A program made the position numbers and the translations under genes. A DNA stretch of 64,000 nucleotides from Gymnogyps californianus (lineage: Eukaryota; Chordata; Aves; Accipitriformes; Cathartidae). Positions 38,601-53,600 of this stretch are shown here, piece after piece. Positions within the stretch are counted from its first letter, which is position 1; the number at the start of each line of letters is the position of its first letter. Location of the stretch: NCBI RefSeq assembly GCF_018139145.2, contig NC_059478.1:15483001-15547000 (forward strand). Direction: 5' to 3'. The notes under the pieces were generated by a model. It saw nothing but the letters and a program-made list of their open reading frames with translations, was not told the origin of the DNA and ran no database searches.

Positions 38601-41600
38601 AGCCCGGCGGAAGACATTAAAAAGCCTAAATACACAAAATGAAATAACAAGAGCTTAAATAAGGTTACTTTACCTAAAATATTCTGATTACTACTGCAGG
38701 TCACACATCTATTCTGCAACATCATTTTTAGAAAAAACAACAAAAAGGTTTTCATATAGTACAATTGCATATCTAACTAAAAAGGAGATATAAAAATAGA
38801 ACGTGTAGTAGGGATGATAACAGCAGCAGTGTGTCACATGCCATGTGCATTTCTGTTCCAGTTCCCTGTTTTCCATGGTTGATACCTTAAAAATATCATT
38901 TATGATGACATTTGCTGGAGTAGAATCTGAAAATGAAGTCTTGTGTGTGTCTGAGAGAGAGACAAAAAATACTTTCATAGTTTCTGGGTGCAAGGAAACA
39001 AAAACTAGAGTGCATAGAAATAGTGATTCCCACTATAAAAAAAAGTCTTCCTAAAAGTATTTAAAAGAAATTTTTATGGTTGAAGTGAATGAGGGTTTAA
39101 GGATGGATCCTGGCTTTGAACCGACATTCACAGAGACAAACTGGCTCAGCCATGTGGGAGCTTTTGAAAATCACATGAAGTTTGTTAGGTAAATTCCCAG
39201 GCATTGCTAAGGTAGGATGTGATCAACATGCATGAGCCGCTAACTTTCCGCTAGGCAACCAAATGACTAGTTAAATGCATCACTACAGAGGCCTCCAGGG
39301 CAAACAACAAATCTCATCTCTTTTTCTACAGCTTTTACTAGATAGAGAGGTACATAAGGGCTTTGGAGGTAGAGGGAAGTTGCTGTAATGGGGAAGGAGT
39401 ATTGTTTTGCCCTAATCTTTTGGATCAATTTATGCCTGTACAACAACGTAGGTCACAGAAATAAACTAAATTATGCTTGAAATAGTTAAGAAAATCAGAA
39501 AATTATTTATATTTTTGGAAAAGAGTAAGCTGTGTCAATACCAACAAGAATCTCACTGTATCAAAAATAACTTTAGCTTTTCATCTGATTAAGCTGCAAA
39601 GGTTTAACAGGATTAGTTTGACATGAGAAAAATAAAATTAGAGGCTATGCTTTAAAACAAAGGCTCATCCATGCACAAGAAAAAACATGTTCTTTCAATG
39701 CCAAAACTAATTAAATATCATACTACATTATGAAAAAAACCCAATCTTCCTGCATTTACTAGAGTGCCTCATGAGCAGTGGAAAAGCAAACATATTTGTT
39801 GGATTTATAATGTCTAACTAGACTTTGGATCAGGCTGCAAAATCTAGCCACTTATTCTGGTGTTTCTTCTAAATAGAATAGGTTAACAAAGTTCTTTGCT
39901 GAGAAAAATTAAAGTGTTTCTTTTTCTTTGATGCTGTAAATATCCTAGAGACTACAGTAAACACATGAGAAAAACAAAAGCAAAAATTTAGTAAATGTTT
40001 AGTTGCTATTACTCTTTGAAGCCAGATTGCCTGGTTTGGTTTTGCTAATTTGTACCAGGAACACTTCAGACATGCTAGCTAAATAATAATACCACCACCA
40101 CTAACTTTGTATCTTGTTTTGGTTTTAGTAATGCTGCATCTTCAGGGCTCTGCAGAATATCTATACCTAACTTAATGAAAATACTCCTGGTGACAATCAG
40201 CTTTCTCAGCTGTAAGCTCCACCCTGTGAACAGTTTGTGATTTCAGCTGTTTGGCAGATACCTCTCCTGGACTAAGGTGTGCTATTATTTCAGACAATAG
40301 TGTCACACCTAAGGCATGGGGAAAAGGACTAAAATAAATGGTACAGTGTTAACACATGCTTCATTCAAGAACTTTTCTCTGTAAGGCAAACAAATCAATG
40401 CTATTTACTTCAGAAATAGGAGTAAAGTTCGGAATTTTTAAAAAGTAAAACCTTTTCATACTGTTTCAGAAAATCCTCCCTATTTTAGCAATGCACTTAC
40501 AGTCATTATTAATACAGTATGTTATTGGCTTTAAGCCTTTGTAGAATACAGAGAGACTTAAGCATGTATTCAACTCTTTTCCAGAAGCAAAGAAAAGGAA
40601 GTAGAGAACTCTATGAACTCTTGAGACCAGCTACAGGAATACCAAATGATTGGTCAGTCATGGTAATTCTTGGCTACTAAATGACATTATATTTAAATGT
40701 ACTATAACATAGCTTGTACATTATCACAGGAAAGCCTTCATTCTCATAGGCCTGCATAGGAGCACCCTGTAAATTCGCAACACGGGGCTTTAATTAGTGT
40801 CTTTGTTACCACAGCATTGAGAGACACAAACAGGTTGGCGATTCCACAGCTGTAGAAACAAAGCAACGCTTCTTATTCAAGTATATTAAATGTAGATAGT
40901 CAATAAACTGGAAGGCTACAGAAATACCTCTACTTGTTTTGAATTAGTAAATCCGGAGAAATATAACTACAGGTAACACTTTAAAGTAGCACTTCATGTA
41001 ACGTGAACATTAATTCAGCTTAAGGGAGACATACTCTTTTATGCTAGCTAAGTGATGCTTGACAAGTTGACAGCAGAATCCTTAGGCAACTACAGTTAAG
41101 GAAAAATCCAAACAAATGTTAGGTCATACTCTTTCCCCATATTGTGACAAAGAGGCAATAACATTTTAGAAATTCTAGTGTACTTTGACACACTGCTATG
41201 TTGTACTTGATCACACTGGCTTTAGTTTTATACAGTCTTGAAGGACTGGATTCTCTACTGCAAAAGCCACCAGAAAACATGAGGTGTCTGTCTCTCGTTA
41301 TTCTGTAGTTCTCAGAAATTTAAGGGATGCAGAGAATGGCCACTAACAGGAATGACTCCTGGTTAGGTTGTGCACCTGGGAAATGAAGTCAGCAAGACTG
41401 GGGAATAATGAGGAGCACAGTGAAATGCTGCTGTAGAGAAGGGAATGGGACACTGCTCGTGGAGAGGCAAGAACAGGAGTTTAACTGGGGTGGGGGGAAA
41501 AGCTGTGGAAAGGAGGAGAAGCAGGTAGTGACTAAGTTAGAAAGCAGGAAATGATTCCTCATAGGAGATGGACAGGAGAGCTGGGCAACTGAATCATATC

Positions 41601-44600
41601 CGTGGCATCCAGGGTGCCTGGGAGGATGCACAGAACATGCTTTGGGAAAAAAAAAGGCAAGAAATAAGATGAGGGATGCTACAGCCAGAAAAGGCTTAGT
41701 AAGCATCAAACGGTGCATCAAAAGCACGAACGAGTAATTTAACTTTGGACATGTGAGAGAAGGTTAATGATGCAAGTAATGACTGAACAAGTGAAAAACA
41801 CTGTAACAGGCACTGTGTTTGTGCATGAGTTTAATGAGTGAGACTCAAACTATTATCTTTAAGGTAAGATTTTGTTTTCTACTGAAAGCATGAAAATCAC
41901 ATTCTGATTCTAAGGTTTCTGAGATTCCCTTCCTGAAGTTTCACTTCCAAACAGTGAACGCAGACGCCACGGCTTCTTTTTCTGCTGTTTTCAGGAGTGC
42001 ATTACACACCTGTAGTTTGTAATATAAGGGCCTCTGACAGTAATCACTCCTCCAATAATTAACCATCAGCATTAACCACAGGTCTCAAATAAACATCCAT
42101 ATTTTAGATCAAAACTCCCAATCTCAGTATTAATTCTATCAAATTCTCTTGAATGTCAGGATTAAGATAATGATTTTCTGATAAAACAGAAAAAAAATGG
42201 TAAGCCCTCACTTTGCAAACAAGGAGTGATACAGTTAGCACAATGTTTTCTATTATTGCAACTGCTGCAGTAAGATAAAGTGGTTTTTTCTAAAATCTAG
42301 ATCTACTGAGATATAACAGCAAAAACATTTTATGCAGATTTCAATATTCAAGAAAAGCACCAACAAAGAATAATGTCTCAGTAAAAACCAATTTGTCCAG
42401 TATTTCAGAGTCTATTTAAGAAGAACCACTGGCAGTTACAGAGATAGCTGAACCATTTTCAGCAGTTTGTGACTTAATGATAGCAATTTCATGTACAGCA
42501 CGAGCTTTGGCATTCTGAATTAAAATTCTAATTCAGCAAAAAACATTTCTAGACAGGAAAGAGAACCGAAGAATTATTTTTGTGTTTTAATTTAGCTAAT
42601 CATTCATTAACAAAATATTCCAATATATTTAGCATCGTTTTAACATACGTATTGCTGATATAGAAGTCAGAGATCATCAATAACTGAAGAAAATGTGAGA
42701 GGATGCCAAAAGCTTGCTGCCTGATTTCAGAAAATATTTTGATCTTAATATGTAACAACAGATTGTCAATGTCCATGCATCTCACAGACAGTATGTTAAT
42801 TAATTAGACTTGATGATGAAGTGCTCTGTCTTTTCAATTATGTTTTAACAAAATGATTTGTAAAATCAGGACACTGTCATTGGCTAACGGGCAATCCTTA
42901 AAAAGTTCAGAATACAGGATTGGAAGTTACAGATATCAACATATACCTGTGAAAATTGCTAATTTATGATTATTAGATGGCTTAGTGTATTCCAATTTTT
43001 TTCCCAAAATAAGGAGATATGCTTCAAAAAAGTTTAAGACATCTGGGATATTTTCAAAATGCGCACTTTAATCAAGAACGTGTTCCCCATGAAGAAACTT
43101 CACAGAATGCTTAACATATTTTGTTATATGTTTTCAAGTTCTCTATCTTAGTATATATTCTTGTAAAAGGGAATTCTCTACCAAGAATATTAGCCGTGGC
43201 ATTTGAGTTGAAAATAAAAATGTGATTTCAACCACTTTTCTTTCTTTCCAAAGTAGTAAGTTTCAATTCTAAAAAGATTCAATTTATTAATTGTATACAC
43301 TTGCAGCATTTGTGTTTTTTAAAAAGTGCAATAAGCTTTTCATATTGACTTCTCAAAATTGTATTGTTCTTCTTTGTCCTTGTAAAGTCTGATTATTTCA
43401 TGAAAGACAATTCTTTAGAGAAATAACGAGGACTTCCTGAATGTGCTGAAATAGAATCACATTTAAACGTTTTTCTCATACAAGATCATTTACACAAGTT
43501 TGAGCTTTCCAGAGGGCTTCTTCATGCAATTACAGCAAAAGGTTTCCAAACTGAAATATAGCAGCTGACGTTGAACCGAAAAATATGTTCCAAATTGTTG
43601 TGGTTAGTAAAACAAGAGTGCCCTCTGTCGATGATGAACTCAGGATCAACCATTTGGGCACAAATAAAATACGTTTTGCTTGAAACATGTCAAATTAAGG
43701 ATAACTGCCTCCCCCTTCCCGCAAAAACTGATTCTGAAGTTAACACAGCTTTGAACTAAAATGCAAAAATTCCTCTTTACAGACAACCCATGGACTTCTC
43801 CACTGAAATAATCAATGAAAAAATAACATTGCTATGAGAAAGTGTTTTACCTCTTCATAATAACGGAGATTATTCTCAGCCACATTAGTGAACGTTGATC
43901 TCATATCACACTGCATGTTTTGCTTCCACCTGTCCCAATCCGCTTTCAGAGCATTATTGGCACATTCAACTTTGTCTTCAAGTTTCCCAATCTCTTCTGA
44001 GAACTAAATAAGAATTGTAAACATTAAAAAATATTAGTAAAGTCACCATTTCAAAAGTGATTGAAATCAAGTGAATGTAGTGCAGACAAACAGAGCTGCA
44101 GAGCCAAGGTTGGTATTTAACTTAGCACAGAAAATCATTCCCCAGGGATAAATTTAAATTTTACTCTTAATGAATAACTCGGTACAATTTCTGAAATATT
44201 AATAACAGAAATTCTAGACCAGAATTAAAGTGTTGCTGAAGATATTTTTATTGACTGAGAAGTTACAGACTCTGGCACCTCTTCAATAGCACTTGACAGT
44301 AATGCATCTAAAAAGGAAAATATAGAGGGCTTTACTGAAGCAGAATCAAGTATACAAATTAGATTTGGCCAGAAAAACTGATAAAACCCTGACAGAAACT
44401 TTGATAACCTCAGGAGAAACCAGAATGGGGAGAAGACAGCAGAAGTCAAAGGCACAAACTTTCTGATTTCTTGCCTGTCATCTTGCTGTCTTTTCTTGTG
44501 GAACTAACCTCTGTGTGATCATATGAGGGAGAGAGAAATACAGAAGTAGAGAAAGAAATTAAGCCAAAGGACTTCTGCGGAGAAGAAACTCTTTCACAGC

Positions 44601-47600
44601 GATCCAGGATCAAAACCTTGAGGGCTACTCTACAGACATTATTTGCTTCTAATTACTGTAGATGCACAAAGTGACTTTTCAGCTGATGGGACAGAGGGCC
44701 TCTCTTTAATGAGTCTTCTAGTCCTCTCAATCATTTTGTTACCTATTGTCATTTACTAATCAGCTGTGTCAGTTCTGGCTGGCACCCAGTCACAGAACAA
44801 GGTGCATCTTCTGCAGCTACAGTGCAAATTCCTCTGCTGGGACTGCACAGCAACTGTCTGCAGCAGCAGGGAGGTCAGGCGGAAACACCACCAATTAGGA
44901 ACATCAAGCAGGAAAAGTTAATCTCCTTGTACTGTTTCCATTGCAACTCAGGTCCCATACACCTTCCTCTTCTTCCCTGTATTCTGCTGTCATGCAAATT
45001 GTTTTTTCCTCATACAACACCCCTGTAAAGTTGGATAGCTCCTCGTGCTCTCTGCAGAGCTGGTGCCTTCATTGATACGAACTTCAGGATTCCAGGATTA
45101 ACTTCCAGGAGTTTCAAGGATTGCTTACGCTATTGGCAGAACGCAGAAACGTCAAAATGCAGCGCAGGACGTGGAAAGTCTTGGTGCTCAGCCTCCAGCT
45201 TGAACCATGCAGGGAGGACAGTGTTCCAGTGCAACAGCCGGCACTGCTGCCGCCATCAGACACGAACTAAGCAGCACTGCCTGAAATGGTCACAGAACCG
45301 GAGCCCAGTGCTTAATTCACAAACCACGGATGCCAATTCAGTTTGACATACCAGAATCCTCCAGCTCTTAAAGTAGCCAAAAACTCCTTAGCTAGTAACA
45401 CTGAAAACTTCTGAATGGGTTTTCTCCACGTACCATAATACACAGATGAATAAACATTTTTAGTTAGACTTGATTTCTACACTGATTTTCCTTGCCACAC
45501 ATCTAGATGAATGAAATACTGGTTATTAATCAAGAACAAAATGCAAAATATTATTTCTATTTTACTGAAAAGCCCAAGTTCAATTACCTAATCAAAGACC
45601 AGTAATCAAACTATGGACAAGGGTAATTTCAACTACCAACACTGTATTCAATATGGAAAGGTTAATCCAAAGTTTAAATGTGGGGAAATTACCTTTAAAG
45701 GAATTACAAGCAGCTGGATTTGGTATCTTGGGCATGTCCCAAGTTAATTGCCTTTCCTTCAAATACCAAAAATGAATGCACACAGCATACTGAAGACAGT
45801 GAATATTTTTAGATGATTTAGAGTAGGAAAGGCAGTTGAATCCATTTTCTGCTTTTGCAAGAAAAAAGTCCCTATATGGGAATGAGCTAGCCTACACACG
45901 TAAAGAACTTCTCCGACTTAGAAGTCCCGGCTGCAGCAGTTTCCCCTTATCTCGTTCTTCATACCTTTCAGACATTTATTTTACAGTTTGTTTTTGTCTT
46001 GCCTTTTCTAGGAACTACGAATTTCTTCCACGGTGTAGTCACAACGTGATGTGGACAGGCAGACTCTGTTCTGCATCCCTGCCTGGATACGTGGTTTAAA
46101 CATCACCCTCTAAAGCCCAAAAGAAACTGTGTGTTGTATAAAGGCAAGGGTTGGACTTAAGGTCTAAAGACAGCATTATGCCACACTTCATCATCTCAAG
46201 TAGAGAGGTTTAAGATCTACTTTTTCACAACTGAAAAGAAACATAAATGCCACCCTCTTCAGCTGCCATGACAGCAGAAATCAAAGAATAGCTTGGTCTC
46301 AACAAAAACATCTACCTAGTGTGTTCCTCATTTACAAGGTGTAAATTGTTACAATTTATCCTGCAAATTAAATATGATTCTGAATCCATTTTCTTACATT
46401 GATCTCCCTGAGGCAGCTAGTGTGATAAATTAAATCTCACACCAGCGATCCCCAGAGAAGGACAGCACAGTGCGAATCAGACATTGGACCATGGGACAGG
46501 AAGGTGGGAGCCAGACACTGCTAGGGCAGAGCGCTACCAGACGCGACCAGTGCGAACTGTAGCCAAAGAGACTTGGCCCAATAGCCAAATTACCTAGTAA
46601 GTGACACAGCATTTTACAGTATCTCACTATGCAAAATAGCATGAATTTCTATCATCTGCTACATGAATTAATCCTACAGCTTGGTGATACTAACCCTTTT
46701 TAGCCTGGAGTTAAAACATGAGATCTATTGAGAATGTGATAGATTCAGCATTTCATCTCTTTACTACTCAGTTTCAAGCCTGAACACTAGAATCCTTAAG
46801 TTAGCATTTAATGCTTATCTGGTTCTGCCAGAGCACATTATACCAACCTTTTGTCACAATTACTATCAGCACTAGTGGCAGTACCAAAACTGTTAAAAAC
46901 TCCCAAACCACAGAGGGACGCACTAGCATTGCTGTGTATGCCTCCAGAATGGAGCGTGGGAGCGATGGAGCCACAAACTCCAACATCTTTACAGGCAGAG
47001 CTCTGGAGATAAGAAAGGTCTAGAGAAGCAGGAGGACACCAAAGTCCTCCCAAATATCTCTGTCAGAGCCTGCATCCAAAATCACAGTCTTCAAACCTTC
47101 CATACCCAGAACAACTGCCTTCTTTGTGGACTAAATTTCGGAGCGGGAGACAAGGTTTTGGATTTTTAACAGCACCACAAGCAGCTTTCTAAAAGCCCGG
47201 TGGCAGAAGCACAGCTCAAGAAAACGTTTCTTCCCAGCCAATGAGCCTGACATCTCGTAAGGTTTAATTTGTGATTCCAGCTTATTTCAGCTGCACTGAC
47301 CTTGGTGATGTTTTGCATTCTCCTGCTGTATAACCTCCTGTTTGTTAAATCATTTAATGTTTGCTGTGACCAATGCTAAAGATCTCACAGCCTTTTATGA
47401 GCTCTAATGACAGTCTGAGATTCCTTATCTATGGTGGAAATGTACTTCAAATGAGATTATTCATGCCACTCATTGTCAGCAGAATTTCTGGCTACTAGAT
47501 TGCACTGACAAGTTCAGTCTGACATCTATGAGATCATTAGAAGCTACATGAGTTCTGCTGAGGAACAGAAATGTGCAAATACAGCCAAATTCAGTGTTTG

Positions 47601-50600
47601 ATGCCAATTCCAATAACAGTACCTGTGTTATGACCACCTTTTATTCTGAAATCAGTCGGGTTAGAAATGTCAGCAAAATATTTCAACATATAATAAAAAT
47701 TAAAACATAGTAAAAAACTGATTAAGAAAACAGTTAAAAGTTACTTGAATGGTTAAAAATAGCAGTACACCATTCTCTGTGGCCAAACTATCATTAATAG
47801 AAAAAGCCTTCAACTTCTAATTAAGAAAGTCTTCAGGATACAGCTGCCACTCAATTAGAGAACACAGGATTTTATGATCAGATTAGACTAACAGACATCT
47901 GTTTTACTGCTCTCGTGAGACTGCAAGGAGAATCAGGCTTTCAGAAACAGGATTTTTTGAAATGAGTAAGAAATAGAGGAGTTGGAAAGATAAAGCAAAG
48001 ATCTGAACACCTGGGTAATCACACTGTCCAAAGGCTTTTACCAAAACTGTAAACACAGTTTTGGAAACACAGGAACAGTGAAAAAAGACCAGGTTGTGCA
48101 AACTGATCTCAAAATTTTACTGGAAGCAAGTGCAAACATCTCATTATGGAGTAAACTATTGTCAATATCAAATCAACATGGTATGATCAATGCTAAAGGA
48201 AAAATATTCCTTTTCGTCTGTAACAGTTCAGGAAAAGAGAGTGCATGCACCTTGTCTGAGGACTCCATCAGATTATAACAGAAATACATTCTGAAAAGAC
48301 CCCATCCTGCCAGGCAATGTTCTCTTCCCTACAGTGGACAGCAATAAGACTAGCTGCTGAACAAGCTGTATGAAATTGGAATTCATCGCTGAATCGCTCT
48401 GTGCAAATGCAACTGGTTTTAGCAGGTTGCCAACAAACCATACAAATGAGAAGTACTGATTAAAAGGGACGCAATGTTAAAAAGTTGATATAACTAGCTG
48501 CATACAAATAACTTACGCAATGACGTATAACGCTCCTTTCTGCCAGAATAAATTCTTAGAATCGTAGAACACCTCAAGGTGGAAGGGACCCATAAGGATC
48601 CTTCTTAATATATAGTGTGCTTTTACATGCAATGCAACCAATACGTGCTGCCGGCACGCGGGGCACCCATGGCGCGGGGTGCTGGGGACACAGGCAGGCC
48701 GCAGGAGGAGCCCGCAGCAGGTCTGCCAGTGCCCTCACAAGGCAGCATGGGAACGCAGTGGCCCGCAGCCAGCAGAGGACCAGGACCTGCCATTGCTACC
48801 CCAACTCCCAGCCTAGGGGCATTCTCCAACTTACCATCCTCCATGCATTTTATAAGAGCTTCAAACTTTATACGTAAACTAAGGACAAAGGACAGGAGAA
48901 GCGGCAGAGGAAGTAGAGAAACAAAAACAGATTAGAGAACACAAAGGCAGTGAAATGAGAGGACAATATAAGATAAGCAAACAGAATTTCTAGTTCAGGA
49001 AAAAGCAAAACCAGAGGTATTTACTTACTGTCCCACTGCAGTCCACAGAGGCAAATCGTTACAAAATATACCATAGCCATCGTAGGTATCAGACAGTGCT
49101 AACAGATTCTTATTCAGCTCAGTGACAAGAAATCAAATAAAAATATGCATTTCAAGTGCCAAAAACTGTCTAAATAGCTCATCTTTACATGAAAGCTAAT
49201 TATGACGAAGCTAATAAAAAGTATCTGAAATGTCAAGGACTTTCTCCTTTGATGTACTAAAAAGTTATTATTTAGGTTTTTTTATGTATTATTTACACTG
49301 TATAACACTTTGTGTTAACACTGTGCTAAAAGGACATTATTTAGGCTGGAGAGTTAAACAATCAAAAATTTAAAAAATGCCAAGACCCGTCCCAGAAGTT
49401 CCTTTTAATTGGCCTGCTGAGCCTTGCTGATGGTTTTGGGGATGCCTGCCCCCATGGGCTACAGTTACGGTCTGACTTCACTAGAATGAATGAAGGTGTC
49501 ATACTGGAAGTAAAAAAATATCCCTGGGCCCAACCAGATAAGACAGAAACCTGAAAGAACAGAATCCAGAACTTTTTATTTTAAATAAGTTTAATGAACA
49601 GCTTTGCTCATTCTAACCACCTCCTCTCCCTCTCCTACATCAATGAAGCAGCAGCTACAAGAGCACTGCAGCAAGTCTTACTTTCTTTTAACTCCCAGTG
49701 TGGAAGTAAACAGAAATGCTAAAAATAAGCTGCGGTACAGTCTGTGTTGACAAAACACAGTGGTCGCCCACTATTACCAGCCCTTTGCTCCAGCAGCCTA
49801 TCTGCTGAAGTTTTGCATCTTTCTCATGATTGCCTTTGCCTGGCATGCATAGCTACACAGACCAAACCTTTTCAGAATGAGAATTATAGACACACCATCC
49901 AGTTACAAAGAGGACAGATGACACGCTTTCTTCAGGGGATCATCTTTTGCAGTTAGAATAAGAGCTGGAAGATTTCAGCATTCTGTACATACTCACCAGA
50001 TCCTTTTCTGTCTTTTTATTGGCTAAAGCATCAACTCTGGAGTCGAGCTCGCCTTGAATTTGGTCTCTCCTTTTCAAAACACCCTTAATATAGAAGAAAA
50101 AAAAAGAAGTAAACCACCAAACTTCAGCCATCTATTCAGAAAACGGTCAAACAACTTGGCTATTTCATAAACTAAGCAAGATCACAGAATGATGCCATTT
50201 AATAATTTTGACATGATACATGTACTTTCCTCAAAAAAAATCTTAAAATCATGAAGACTTATTTTTCAATACCTGTATTTTATCTTAGGTGTTTTTCAAG
50301 AATCTTAGTAAATCCAAAATCAGTGCCGCAAGAATCTGCCATACGCAGTATCAATGCTAGTTGTATGAGAAAAACTGCAAGAGCAGTTTACTTAGTTTCA
50401 GCTCAACTTACTATATATTCGTATTTTAAAACAGCAATGAGTTTGCCAAATCTCATGAACAAAAGTATCTTCTTTGAGTAAAAATTACAACATAAAGTAG
50501 AATAAATGAGTAAAAATGGTATACCAGGCATTATTGAAATTGTGACTTTAACCTTCAATATTATTTTGTAAGTAAGTGCCAAATGTAGTTCAGAAAAATC

Positions 50601-53600
50601 AGATTATCATTAAAATGATAAATGTTCTAACATTAATATATGTGCTTATTTTCAGCTTATGTAATTATTTCCTCCTTTAAAACTGTCTTATCAGGTATTG
50701 GATTTTTAGCACAATGTTGAAAAATAATTACAAAGGGGAAGGAACGTTACTTGTTAAACTACAAAACAGGAACAGTATTACAGATTAAATTTCCATTTCC
50801 AATGCTCATTTGCTCTGTGACCTTGACGAAGCCTTACAAATTTCTCTTTGCCTTAGTTTCCTCATCTGTAAAAACACACTCAGGCGTGCTTTTCTCACAG
50901 AAACGTTACAAGGTTTTAGTACTTTTAAAAAAAAATCAGAAGCAGGACATATATAATTACAAATCTCAAAACCTTCTTTTACATTACCTTGCCACAACTG
51001 GTTTTACTGCTTCTTCTGCATATACTAAAGAGATTTTCAGTATTCACCTCTAGCATAGGGCATGTTGAAACAGCACAGGGCACAAGCAGCTCTACCTTCT
51101 CTAGCTGTCTTATTTGACTGAGTTCTCTTTGAAATCTTGTCACTTTAACAAACACAATAGAATAATTTAGGAGGTTAATTTTCAAATAATTTTTCAATGT
51201 TTCTTTTTGAACAGGTACTTACTAGAAAAAATTGGTAAACCTGACTTTGGACAATTCTGAGTAATAGATTAGCAATACATACTAATGCTCACAAATCTAC
51301 GTTTCAATAGCTCAGAATATCTTTTGGTTAGATAAATACAGAAAATGTTTAGCTGTAAGCACAGAAGCAAAACAAATATGTCTGGAACAGCTTTCCTTCA
51401 CATTACAAATGCTTTCTCTTTTTTACTATTTCTTTTGCCTCTTTTAAAACTGTTTTAATGACTATTTGGCAACTTTTATCACAAATACTCCTTAAATTAC
51501 ACGATAAAACCAATTATTTTAATATTAATGTGCTACAACTATAGACAAGTGCTGACTTCTAATGGCAAACAGAGAGACTGTGTTTTTAAAACATATTACT
51601 ATACTTTTACAATTTTCTGGTGTAATATTTAATGGTACCCCGCCACAAAACCCTCAAATGATTGTATGTGGACCCACAACCAATTTATTGCTGCACAGCA
51701 GTACCCTGCACTCCCCAGATTTGTTCTGTGAGTCAGTTAGGAAGGAGCCAGTCCACATGTAAATATTTTAGCTCTGAATTCATCTCTTTCCCCAGTTTAA
51801 GGCTGAACTCCCAAGACTGGAAAATACAAGGATTGTATTCTATTGACCACACCTTCTTCTGCACATTTGCGCATGATCTTGGCAGCACCGCACAAAGGTC
51901 CCCATAATGAGGGGTTAAACACACCTCTGAAAGCAGGTTTTACTAGTGTGTGACTTCCCCTATTGTATTTTTAGTGTGACTAGTAGTTCCCTCTCCAAAC
52001 TGCGACAGGGAAGTAAGCTGTAGGAAAAGTAAAAATCCATGGCGAATGAAAGGAAAGGAACAGTTGTAGAACAGGAATGAGCTAGTGGAGGCAGATTTTC
52101 CTCCGGACAGGACCTCATGGCAACCTAATGCTGTGTTGCAAGTGTTGCATCAAGAACACTGCAAGGAGAAAAAAAATGCAATGGGCAACAGCTACTTGTA
52201 ACGTGTGCATGAAGAGCCAGATAGTCACTCTGGGGTTTGTCTGCAGAAACACCTCTGTGCTCTGGACAAAAGAGAACACCTGAGAAAAGGGGAGCCAGGC
52301 TGCAGACTAGAAGGCAATGGGCAGGCAGCATCTCTTCAGTGGCATGAAGGCTGGGATCGCTTATGGGTAACAGACTTAGAAATTCTCAAAAATAAGTTTG
52401 GAAGTCGGGGAGAGGAAGACGACCTGCAATTGCTAGGACGGTAATCTCTTCAGACCTTTAAGCAAAGCAGTACATACCCCCATCTACCTGCATGTACATG
52501 TAAATAATGAGGCCTGTGAGATACAGGATATTTTGTATGGCCCCTCTTTCAGTGAAGCTTCTTTTAAAGACAGCAGTCATTGCAGCAGTAATTCTTAACC
52601 TCTCGGTAGCTAAGCCTTACTGAGAAACTGGCAATGCTCTGCACAGTGCCAGCAAAGGCTCAGTTAACTTGGGCCTTGCTCTACCCATGGCCTGTAACAC
52701 ACTCTCAGCCCCTACTCAGAAACCACTGCAGTAGGAGCTGGGTTCCCAGCAGTAAGGCAAGAACAGATACTGCAGCTTGCATTGCTCAAAACCTAGACAA
52801 AGAGGGGTTTGTACACATTTTCTGCTTTCTGGAGGCAGCAGAGTGGGAATTCTGACATGCTGAATTCAGTTAATTATGTTGATTATCCATCAGCACTGAG
52901 TTTATCAACTCTGCAGCGAGATTTTTTACATTCTCCCCAAGTGTAAGAAAAATACGTACATAAAGGGAACTGAGAGCATCGGCTTATGGCAAAGACTAAC
53001 ACATGCTTACATAATGGCACAGGGACTGGAAGTTCCCTGCTGTTCTGGAAAAAGAAAACATAGTTTAGGAACATCTCCTAGAAAGGGAAAAACCTCTCCA
53101 CTCCTTTTCCCCCACACAATCTGTTACTCGATGAGTTCATATTTCAGCAGTGTCAGAGGAGGTCCTTCTCAGCTGCTGTTCCCCAAACCTTTCTGTGTTC
53201 CCGCCTCTCTGCTACAATGCAGAGCTCTCTGAAGATGGCAAAACCAGACACTCTTTAGCACAGCTACCAAGGGCTGCCTGCCATGCAAAAAACTATCAAG
53301 CTCTTCTCATCTGGAAGGGGCGCCTCATGCCTGATGAGCAAGGGAAACAGGACCAACCGCATTCCCTGCTAACAGACAACTATCCTATGCTGTGCATGTT
53401 TAGTAACAACAGTAAATAGAGGGACCGCAAAATCATTTTCATCAGTTGTTAGTTACAAATTCTCTTCTAGAGTTTGTCACTGGACTAAGCCAAATTTTAC
53501 ATATAGCCATAAGCAATCCTTAAGGAAACCTTACCATCAGAATTTCACTGTAGAGAACATATTCATGTAAAATCGGCAGCAGGTTTTCTGAGAGCCCTGC

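Larger units (their letters stand above)
44004..49996 (-). other. SNX7 intron 7
   Basis: 5993 bp. It contains a CR1 tip (48555-48603) followed at once by a GC-rich islet (about 48645-48800). A somewhat GC-richer stretch also lies around 44800-45300. The rest is ordinary AT-rich intron. Confidence 0.8.

Noticed and set aside
44001..44003. Alternative acceptor AG 7 nt inside SNX7 exon 8
   Set aside because: Its use would shift the reading frame. The outer AG joins exon 7 in phase and matches the family.
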